The notes beneath the pieces were generated by a model. That model saw only the letters and a list, made by a program, of their open reading frames with translations, made no database searches and was not told the DNA's origin. Shown here one piece after another: positions 54,180-64,000 of a stretch of DNA of 64,000 nucleotides (position 1 is the first letter of the stretch; every line of letters begins with the position of its first letter). Source of the stretch: Opisthocomus hoazin (taxonomy: Eukaryota > Chordata > Aves > Opisthocomiformes > Opisthocomidae). Location of the stretch: contig NC_134417.1 of NCBI RefSeq assembly GCF_030867145.1, positions 12,005,577-12,069,576 of the forward strand, written 5' to 3'. Made by a program: the position numbers and the translations under genes.

Positions 54180-54650
54180 CGTACGGGATTAGCAGCTGCC
54201 GCTCAGGCATTGCCCCCGCCAGGCCGTCAGGCGCTCCGTGCCGGCCGCCCCCCGGCGCGCTGCGCGGGCGGGGCACGGCCCCGCACCAGCCCAGGGGCAG
54301 CGGAGGTGCCCGGGTCGGGGGAGCCTCGCAGGGCCGCCTTCCCACCGGCTGCGCGGCTCCGGGCCAAGCGGGGCGGCGGCGCCCGGCGAGCGCTGCCCGG
54401 TCCCCTCTGCGCGCCTGGACGGAGCGACAGCGGGGAGCGGCCTGCGCGCTCCGCCCGCCGGCCCCGCTGCCCGGCCGCCGCCAGGCCCGGCCCGGCCCGC
54501 GCCGCCTGCCCGCGGCGCTGCGGGCTGCGTCTGGGGCCTGTGCGCGGAGCCGGGCCGGGCCTGGCGCGCGGTGACACGCGTGGGGGTGTGTGTCTGTGTG
54601 TGTGTGTGGTGGCCGGGGGGAAGCGGGGTCAGGGGCGTTTTACCGGCCAG
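54180..54650. promoter_or_regulatory. Orphan CpG island
   Basis: About 450 bp extremely rich in CG dinucleotides, with GC-box words (GGGCGGGGC near 54267, GGGGCGG near 54369) and a (GT)n run at its right edge (about 54586-54608). It lies about 16.5 kb upstream of PCOLCE2, away from any recognised exon. Long open frames on both strands are expected from the GC content and do not resemble known proteins. It is likely a promoter of an unannotated transcript or a distal regulatory element; the strand is unknown. Confidence 0.7.
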
Positions 54651-57600
54651 GATTATCTCCAGCCTGTTCGTGCCTTCCAGGCAAAACTCAAAGGGAAGAG
54701 AACGGCGCCTGGTGCCTGTCTGTGAGTTTAGCTCGCGAGTCACTCGTGGAGGGAAGCTCGCTACGGCTGATCTGTTACGGTACACACGGGAAGATGTCAC
54801 CTTAGACTTCATTCCCCAGCCAGTTCGCTGCAGGTCGTTTCCTTCGCAAGACACTGGGTGACTGAAACGGCTTCGGAACAAAGGGTGGTCAATGCGGGGC
54901 AGCCAGCGGGACGCGGCCCACGCCTGGGACGTGTCTGGCGGCTCTGCCCCGACACAGAAGCTGGAAATCGTGACGCTTTCAGCGCCTGAAAATCTTGAAT
55001 ATTTGTTAGCTATATGTGCATATTAGGCCAACGAATAACATTCCTTGGGGTTATTTAAAAGCATCAATAAAACTGCATGTGATACTGCTAGGTGAACATC
55101 CAGTACCTCCCAGTCCGAGCCACAGCTGGTGGAAAGGTGAGACGGCCGGATTCACTGCGGGTCTTCAGCAGCTCTGCCTGGAGAAGGTCACCGTGACTTC
55201 CAGAAGAGAAAGCAGTGATTACTTCACTTCGCAATATTTGTAAGTCCACCAGTTCATTTGCTTTGTGTAAATCTGAGTAACAAGCCTGCCAGCAAAGTCA
55301 AATTCAACATGTCTTGTCAACTCTATGAAATTAATTTTTCCCTTTTTTTCCTTCAATAAGGAAGACTTCTAAAATGTCTTGTTGGTAACAGCTGGAGACC
55401 TCACCCAAAGTAAGTAGGGCACCACCAATTTTTTTATAAATGTTGCTGTCTGAACACATTTATCATGTAAATAATTCAGCCTTATGTCTGAATACAGGAG
55501 CATACCACAGGCTAACTGTAATGGAGGTACATACTATTTCCCATGCATTGTATCCATTCACTCTGTCCTTTGGATTACTGATCATCTCAGTAGAAGCAGA
55601 TCCTAACATACACTGGGTTTATACTCCCTCTGAGGTGTTACAGCTGCTGAGTTCGCCGTGACTATGTGATCTTAATTATACAACCTGAATATTGCATTTG
55701 AGCAGGTTTTCCACTCTAATATACCTTAAATTCCCTGTGTTTCACTGAAATCAGTTAAATTATTTTTTATTGTCCAAAGTACATCTGAACTTTAAGATAA
55801 AAGATATAGCATGCTTCTGTTGGAGCGGAATACTTACAGTTTGAAGGAACATGCTCTGTTGCTGGGGACAAAGGTATTCTGGACAGAATATTTGGCTTCT
55901 GTGTTTAATCTTTGAGACTATATATACAGAAATAAACATTCTTTTTAACCAGATTGGCTAGTGAATGGATGTTATAGTGCTCAGTGAGTCTGACTGTTGT
56001 TCCAAACTGGTTTACTCCAAGCCACGGTTTTCTCCCAGATTACAAGAAACAATGTTTTATTATTGTAGTTGCTACAGTTGGAAAATTTGCATTTCTATTT
56101 CACGACCAAGTTGGTGCATTTCTAGCTTTTACAGATGTATTTTGCTCTGTTTCATATTGAAAACTTTCAGACAACGGTCTGAAAGGAGAATGCTTTAGAA
56201 GAGTAAGGCAGAGGGACTGTGCGCCTTGGGTGTCGGAGGGTAGGGCGCTGCCCTCGGGCTGAATGGCTGAATGCGCTCTGCCAGACGCTTGCTGGCAGCA
56301 TTTCCCTGGCACTGTCTGCTCCTTAGGGCTCTGCTTCTATAGCACACTTACACACGGGGAAAAGTTCACCCCTGTGACTGAACAAAGATAAACATATATT
56401 CATATTAAAGTTAAGCATGTACTTATGAGCTTCACTAAATTTGGGATGATAAGACAGAGAATGCCTGTGTGCACAAAGGTATCAGAGAAGCTGTCCCAGG
56501 GACCTCTTCTTTACATTTTGCTCATTGTATTATTTGTGAGTTCTTCAGATATGGCTGCTTGTTATCCACCGTGTTGACATTTCATAGCTGTCTGTGCAAG
56601 TGCTGTTAAAAAGAAGAGCTGAGATCTTGGGACGCTACTGTGTGCCAGTGATTGAATTCCATAGCCCCAGGACTGCGGATGCAGGCGGCCCAGCACATAA
56701 AGAGGGAAAAATCAAGGGTTTTCTTACTGTACAAGTGGCATTGCGCAGTTCCTCAGCATAACAGAGGAGAGTGACAAAGAATAGATGCTTCCTAGCAAAC
56801 AGAGGATAATAGATGAGAAGTATGCTTAACACCAAAAATGAAGCAAAACTCTATTTTCATATTTCATCAGTCAGCAGGGACACAAAAATATTAGATCTTG
56901 GGGCAGGAGAGACTCAAATTAGAGAACTCTATAAAATTGTTTACTCTCCAGAAGGATTGTGTGATATTTTTGCCATTCTCCTGTAAAGCCTGTATCATGT
57001 ACCCAAAGGCTGCGCTCCCTGACCAGAGAAGTATTTCCAGCTCCCCGCTGACAGAAGCGTACTGCCACTCTCGATAAGGAACCAGCCTGGTAACAGAGGG
57101 CTCTCTGGTGCAGAAGAGTGCATCTGTGGTGTCTGCCCCAGAGGCTCTCATTACTGAAATCAAGGTTTAGCCTTAGCATTAATACTGATTTGCTTTTCAT
57201 TTTTGCCAGCTTTTTATTTTTTTAATGAGTTTCATCTCCACTCACAGATTCTACTAACCATGAATTATCCTATGACGAGCGAATAAAATCTGAAGGTTAA
57301 AGCTGTGTATCCCACGTCCCTTTGTTCCTCCACAAACACACTGTCCTGACTTTTAGGGCCATTTGTCAGAGAAGTGATGTCATGGTAACAAAATGGCGAT
57401 TGCCTTCAGACTTCCCCTTGGTTATCAGAAGAAGTATGGAGCCATCTCAGCTGAAGGCTGAGGTACTGACCTCAATAAATCGCCTGTCCTAGCAGTGACT
57501 TCTGTTGCTTTCCATTCTGCTCAGTATCTTGCCATCCTCACTGGCTCCATCAGTTTTGTGAGGTTTTCCTCCAGCACGTTGACATCCAGCACTCCGATCC

Positions 57601-60079
57601 AGCGCCTACTGACAACACTACGAAAGGCCTTAACCGGAGGATGCAGTCTTTTGAAGGGTTTGTTTGTTTGTAGGCCCTAGTCTTTTGAAGCATCTGTTTG
57701 TGAGGTGGCAAGGGATGTCTTTGCTGGGCTCATCAAACCCTTGAAGTCATTACCATATTTCAAAGAGGATGTACAAACTCTGCAAATAAGAGCGCTCAAG
57801 AATTTTAGAACTTGTGAAGGTGTTCTGCAAACCTCAGCTAGAAGATCCTACAACTGTGTTCAGCCTTTTAACGGTGCCAGGGGGTTCCTGCTATTACGTC
57901 GGGCTACATCGTGTCCTGCTGAATTTTGACACAGAAGGCTTAAAGCAGATACTTTATGTTATCTGCAGTTCATTCAGTGCTTTCTGGTGCCTGACTTGGA
58001 CTGAAAACAGTATTCTGCCACTTGGAACATTCCTAGTCTGCCAAATGGGAGACTTTATTTGATGCCAAATAGACCTCTTAATTTTGCAGTCAATATTTTG
58101 CTGTGATTCTTGACAGAGCTGTTGCTACCAATTTCATGATTTTTCAGTGAGCACTGTAGGCAGAACACTGATCTCCTTATACACACTAATGAACTTTAAT
58201 ATAACAGGGATGCCTCTCATTAATTAGTTAGCATAGCTATTGGAGAACTAAAAAGGCAATGATGCTATTTTATTGCTTGAAAATATAAAAGGCAATGAAA
58301 TGGCAACAATAGTTTTGCTGTGGTATAGTGTTTTCAGAAATACCAACACCACTATACAAGAATTGGAAGTTCCTGCAATCATGCTAACAAGATCTGTGTT
58401 TGATGATAACTACATTCAACACATTTCTGATCCTGCAGAAGGCGTCACAGTAATTTATAGTACGAAATGAAAAAAAATTTATAAATGCATTTCTGCAAAA
58501 ACGTACTCAGAATCAACTTTATTTATAGCTCACACCTTTTTTTGCTAAAAATGCATAGTCATTACATATACAGTAGTCAGCATCCAAAAGTGTACAAAGA
58601 GTAAATTTTCAAACCCTCCCAACAGGACCAAACAAAACTCACACTTTTTGTTCGTTGCATGCACAGACCCTTAAATGTGACACCTCTTACTAAAGCATGC
58701 TTGATTCTCTAGCAGACAGAATTGACTTGCTATAAACTGTTTCTCTACACTATTAACCCCAGCTGCAACCGCAAATCCTAAGGCATCCACATGAAACAGT
58801 GAAGCCCTACTTCAGAATCCTCCATATTCCGAGTATGGCCCAGGAAGCGATTGCCCTGAAAGCAGAAGTCTGCTGGTGGTGTTTCCTTACAGAGGACTCT
58901 GAGCAAAAGCCTGCTTCCCTTGTCTTGGTCATGGATTTATTACTGAATTCATCAGTGGAATGAAGCAGCATCTGCCTAAGCAAAGTTGTGAAAATAATTT
59001 AGCTTTATTCCACACCCAGCTCCAAGTCGCTAAATGTCTAGAATGGACGTCTGTGTCTTTCAGTGCGTGACGCTTCCTCGGCATCTTGCATCTCATCTGA
59101 GGAGAACAGGGCGCAGTCTCAGCTGCAACCCGGGTGTTGGTTGCGCAGCCCTGACTTACAGGTCTCTAACAGAAGCTAGGAATATACTTGGATGGGGCGG
59201 GTTTCTAATGGTGGAGGCTTTGACTTAATGAACCACTCAAATCCTGGGATGTCTTTGTTGTCTTTTTTTTTTTCCTTTTTTGTCTCCACTACTGCTGTCA
59301 GTTAGAAAAGCTCTTAAAAACATTGTCCTCTACTCAGTGGTACCGTTTATACCAGTCGTTCCAGGAGAAGGGCAGAGTGGGTTAGCAGGGTGATTAGTCA
59401 GGGCTCCACGGCAGAGTATATATATGCGATAAGAAGATCCAAGTTCAATTTTCGCTCAGGAATAGCACTGGCTCCATGTTGTTGGTTTTGGACAACGGGA
59501 GGGCACAAGAGAGTTGTTTGTCTGATCAATGTAATTTTACATTCCCAAATGATTACACATGTTTATTTAAAAGCTTCATTTATTTAAGGTCTTTTTGCTC
59601 TGATAAGAAGTAGCTTGAAGTACGCTGAAATTCCCAATGGCAATTGAGACATAATCCTAGTCTTACAGACACTGAGGGGAAATCTTGTTCCCTTGTTTCA
59701 CAGTATCTGGACTACAGTCCGTGGCTAAATGAACAATGAAGCCTGATGTCAGCATTAAAATACCCCTCGGTACAAGTCACTGGTGAGAACTGCTGAAGAG
59801 TACGTAACTCGTGTGTGTTTTCTCTTTACTCCTGACCCTTAAGCATTTAGTCAGCCTGTTCACTCCTGCAGAAGTCTTGATTGCCCCCCGCCTGAAGCCA
59901 GTGGAAATTTTGCTGTCAGCTCCAAAGGACAGAGGATGTGAACCTCCGAGGAGTATGGCAATGACGAGGGTTTGTCCGAAGAGTTTGTGATCTAGAACGT
60001 CATGTTCCTCTCCCTGTGAGATGAGGAGCTACGGAATAATATAACATTCTCTCTGCCGGACGTCAGTAGTACTTCTTCT
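54651..60079. other. Intergenic sequence
   Basis: 5.4 kb without a supported gene. Noted: a cluster of promoter-type motifs at 57375-57398, an imperfect 34-bp-period repeat at 57645-57690, a tRNA-like SINE-head candidate at about 59375-59465, and a degenerate old-repeat-like segment at about 59865-59940. Confidence 0.5.
57645..57690 (+). repeat. Short imperfect direct repeat
   Basis: AGTCTTTTGAAG occurs at 57645-57656 and 57679-57690, each followed by a TGTTTGT-containing stretch. It looks like a small local duplication. Confidence 0.6.
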
Positions 60080-60365
60080 TAGCACCTAGGAGGGTCTTTG
60101 CATTTTTAAGTGCTTTACAAACATTAGCTAGTCTTCAGAGCAACCCTGCGAGGTAGGTAAGGTGTATTCTCCCCATCTTACAGATGTGGAAGCTGAGACA
60201 CAGAGGGTCAAATTCAACCCTGGTACAATTCCAGTGTTTTACATGAATTAAATTCATTCAAAATTAACACAGTTTAAACAACTTGCCCTAGATTACAGAA
60301 CAAGTAGTGGCAAAGCAGAGAAAAGAACGCAGGAGTGCCTGACTCCTCAGCTTGTTGCTGGCCAC
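60080..60365 (+). repeat. Ancient MIR/CORE-SINE-like element, interrupted
   Basis: Order of words as in MIR-type SINEs: AGTGCTTTACAAACATTAGC, then CAACCCTGCGAGGTAGGTAA, CCCCATCTTACAGATG, GAAGCTGAGACACAGAGG, and after a gap AACTTGCCCTAGATTACAG and GAACGCAGGAGTGCCTGACT. The gap (about 60208-60268) contains unrelated sequence where MIR copies normally continue directly. The element is very old and shared across amniotes. Confidence 0.75.
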
Positions 60366-63300
60366 TTGGTCATTTTTACCCTCACAGGCAATGAAAAACA
60401 GTATAATCTGGGCAATTACTACAAGTATGGTTTGCTTCTGTAAGGCATGTGGATGGTAATCAACAGAGTTAAGTGCAATAATACTTTATGAATGTGCTGC
60501 CTCAGAGAGTTTACTTAAACATAAAGTAAAACTTTCATACTGTCATTTTCTGCAGGGGCACCGTTGACAAAAACCCAACATAGTAGCTGGATTCAGCAAA
60601 TAAATAATAAGCACAACACTTGGACAACGAAGCAAAACTATAATTTTAGCAAAATCCAATGTGTTTCTACTTTTATCTGCTAAATTTCTAGAAGTGCAGC
60701 ATGCAGATGAAACCTTTCCCTTTGTTTCCAGACTGCAGACTCTAGTCTGGCTAACGAAGCAGCTCAGAGCCGCACAGATATCCTGGATAGCAGCATGCAA
60801 ATGAATACACTGTGGAAGAATAAACAGTGTCTCACTGCAGAATACGAGATAATTACTGCAGGCCAGGTATATCAGTCTTACGGGAAGATGAGCGTGAAGC
60901 TTCCGAGCTGCTCGAAGTGCCCAGAAGCCAGGCTTACTGGGCACGTGCCCACGGGTGGGCTGCAGTTCTAGGCACACGCGGATTGCAAGGGGGAGTGTCC
61001 GTGCCCCCGACGCGCCGGGAACCGGCCCCATCAGCCACCAGCTCGCACTGGCACAGCTATGTCAGTCCCAAGGTCAGAGTCGGCCAAAGACAGAAAGACA
61101 CATAGGCATTTTCAGGCCACCCCCTTGTGCTCCAGTCCTGACCTCATCGCCCATCCCCACACAGATTCTGCCACAAAAGCCCTGAAAAGCCTTTCTGGTT
61201 TGCAGGAGGAGCTGTGGAGTCCACTGCGTAGACCTTATGGCAGGTACCCAGGCAATAAACACATTCTGATAGGTACTTATGCAGAAAAGTTTGTTTTCTA
61301 GGATGTCCTTATGCACTCAGTCTGCAGGTTAGACCTGTCTAAGCTCTGGACATGCTTACGGATGTCCAGCCATGTGTGCTTTCACACCAAAAAGAGATCC
61401 CGCTCCCTTACAAGCCACACAAATGCTGACATTCGCTTCTACACGAGCAAATTTGAGCACTATAATTATAGATGTCTTGTTCCACTTTTAACCTCTTTAA
61501 CTCTGTTTTGTTCTGTCTGTATTTATGGAGACTGGCTATCAGACATGGCAAATGGAGCAATTATCTACACCCATGTCCTCCACCGAATAAACACAGACAC
61601 TCAGGTAGCATTTCCCTAGATATTCTCCATGCTTATTGTCACTTTTTAATTTCTAGCCACATTTTAAACAAACAGACAAACGAACAAACATACATTAATT
61701 AGAAGTCTTGAAATCTGATCACATCTCCCTGCACCCATTCACTCCCGATTCATACAGCCTGCTTACAGTGGCTCAGAGAGCAGTACTTGCAACCAGCATT
61801 TACAAATAATTCCACAAAGTGCTAGGGCCCGTACACGTGCCTCAACATTTTGCCAACAGAAACTTTTAAATGAAGCAATATTCGTAATATCAGAGCCAGG
61901 TATCAAATCTGCAGCATGACCGGGGCTCACCGGCAACTCTTCAACCAGCAGTAAGATTCCAGTAAAATTACAGTTGGTTGCAATCCAACCTTTATACCGT
62001 TATCTGTCGTTGAGATATATATAGACAACCCTGTGTGGCCTAACTGCAAAGATCAAATGTATTTTTACAAGTTAGCAGCAGCCTTTTTTGACATTGCCTC
62101 TTGAGATGTCCTCTACATTGTGACTGACAAGCACAAATATAATTCATTATACAGCATGCTTAAAAAAGCTTTTTTTTTTTTTTTTATGTTCGGCTTTTAC
62201 TGTTGCTTGTTTCCAAGCTGTCTTCTAGTGCTGAGATTTGCTGTCCCCAGGCTTTTTGATTTCTTTCTTATGTTTTAATTGCTGGTTGGACATGCTAGTG
62301 GCATTTCCCAGGCAAACCCTTTCTACATAATTAGTTTTGAAACTTGGATGAGTCACTGGGCTCTAACTACCATGCCTCTATTATTTTAACTTGAATACAG
62401 CACATCTCAAGGATTTTGGCCTCTCTTTGCAGTTGTGGAAATTCATAGGATGACATTGTTGCAGGTCTTGATCCATTTGTTTCTATTGTGGGTTTCCAGA
62501 GTTTTTTCACAACATAAAGCACATTTCAAAGCATGGCAGTGTTGTGAGCCAGCCTCCTCTCCCAGTGGTGCAGATCATTTTCTGCTTTATTGGCAGCTGA
62601 ATAAAGCAATGCCGTATTTATGACAAAAGTTAATGAAAATATGTAAAATTCAAAACACTTAATGTAGTTTTCATTTTCTTTTAATGCAGGTTGGCAAATG
62701 AAAACAGAACACAGCCAGCCACCCAGGGCCACGCTGGTTTTTATGGCCCGTCAGTGATAACTCAAGAGGCCACAGTCTGGGAACTGCCATTTCAGAAAGT
62801 TCTAGCCAATCTCTTTAAGAGACCACATGTGACCCTGCCACAAATTTTATACTAGCAGAATTGTGACCGGCAAAGAATACATATTTTTGTTAGGCCATTC
62901 TCATCGTGCACTGAGAATCTAAAAGATCCAAACCATGACAGCTAAAACAGATTGAGATAAGAGATGAAATGAAGTGGTTATAATTTTCTTTTCGCTTATA
63001 CACTTTCATAGGGAAATTTTCACATAGCTGCCATTGGTACAGGACATGTCAGTTATTGGCTTCTGCGATGATTCTGACCCATATTAAGGATTTGACCTCA
63101 TAATCCCTAGCTATAGTCCTTCCTATACTCCGGTCGTAAACAAAGGGGGCTTTGTCTTATAGAAGACTATGGGACTGGACTCAAAACCTCTTCTTGGGGT
63201 TCGGGTGCCATGTCCGTGAAAATGGGAAAGATCCAAGCAGAAATGTATTTCCACGATAGGGGTAAAGAGGCTGAGTGAAAGAGCCACGGCGCTGTTGTGC

Positions 63301-64000
63301 AGTGTGACACCAGCGTTTCCTAAGGGCGTACCACCCTCCTTTTAGGAAATGGGGTACACGAGCAGTTTCTCACCTGAACTTCAAGTTGTGACCCCTTTGT
63401 GTGATATTATTGCATAATTGTTACTTGTTCTGTCAGACAAAATCAAAACGCATCTGTTTAAAATCTGCACGTAGTTTACAAAAATGTCTCTTTATACAGA
63501 AAGTTCAAGCTATAGTTGGCTGTTTGTTGTGTGAGAAGGATAATACCTGGGTTGCTGTGAAAAGACACAGCTTTGGAAAATACCTCATAATTCTTGTCTT
63601 TGAAACCCTCCCCCCTCAAGCTTCTGAAAGAGGACTTCAAAACACCCAGCTACAGCCACAACTAACAAAAATTGGTAAAGGTGGGGAGTGATGAGAAAGA
63701 GCCAGTATCCAGTACTTGTAGAGCCAGATTTCAGGTCCTGAACTCAGATGCAGCAGTACCTTGTTCTGCCACTAATTTTAGGATGGTGAATCTGACAGAG
63801 TGCTCTAATTAAAGAGCAGAAGAAACCCGTTCCATGTGATTCTTTAAAAGATCCAGAATGAGATCTCATGCATCAGTTGCTCTCTTTACACCCACGGAAC
63901 TCCCACCGAGCCTGGCAGGGGCTTATAGAAAGTCTGGCATCTGACTTTGGCTCTGAAGGGCTGATTTGGGGGTGATTTACTAAGGAAGATAAAGGGGCCC
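60366..64000. other. Intergenic sequence to the window end
   Basis: No supported gene. A small CpG-enriched patch lies at about 60890-61060, a (GAAC/AAAC)-type run at about 61668-61690, and a T run at about 62170-62185. Open frames up to 162 codons (60543-61031, minus) have no recognisable domain. Confidence 0.5.

Noticed and set aside
54120-54881. Open frames of 146-230 codons in the orphan CpG island
   Set aside because: Low-complexity Ala/Arg/Pro-rich products in overlapping frames on both strands, no known domain and no start context to favour one. Expected from base composition.
38101-64000. PAQR9, expected near PCOLCE2 by conserved order
   Set aside because: No open frame in this part shows the seven-transmembrane PAQR sequence, so the gene must lie beyond the window.

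Overview
The window is nuclear DNA of a bird. It has vertebrate spliced genes with long introns, a low-GC background broken by CpG islands, and CR1 LINE copies as almost the only recognisable mobile elements. Its gene order, TRPC1 facing PCOLCE2, is the one I recall from human chromosome 3q23. No bacterial, phage or plasmid features are present. I cannot name the species.

Layout. Positions 1-3119 hold the last four coding exons of TRPC1 on the plus strand (pore, S6, TRP box, cytoplasmic tail), followed by a 3' UTR to about 4.85 kb. A short intergenic gap of about 5 kb contains one well preserved CR1 LINE (about 5670-7722). PCOLCE2 lies on the minus strand and converges on TRPC1. All nine of its coding exons are in the window (stop at 10205-10207, ATG at 37733-37735). 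They splice in frame to a 418-residue protein with a signal peptide, two CUB domains and a netrin-like domain. Its promoter CpG island is at about 37.15-38.1 kb. A second CpG-rich block surrounds exon 4.

From about 38.1 kb to the end I find no protein-coding gene I can support. This part is intergenic DNA with CR1 remnants, a 280-bp pyrimidine microsatellite, an old MIR/CORE-SINE-like element at about 60.1-60.36 kb, and an unassigned CpG island at about 54.2-54.65 kb. That island is the best candidate for an unannotated transcription start. PAQR9, which I would expect further along, is not in the window.

The two genes are not functionally coupled. TRPC1 is a subunit of receptor- and store-operated cation channels in the plasma membrane. 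PCOLCE2 is a secreted enhancer of procollagen C-propeptide cleavage. I found no convincing new biological system. The points most worth following are the orphan CpG island, the CpG-rich exon 4, and an apparent change of N-glycosylation sites in PCOLCE2.
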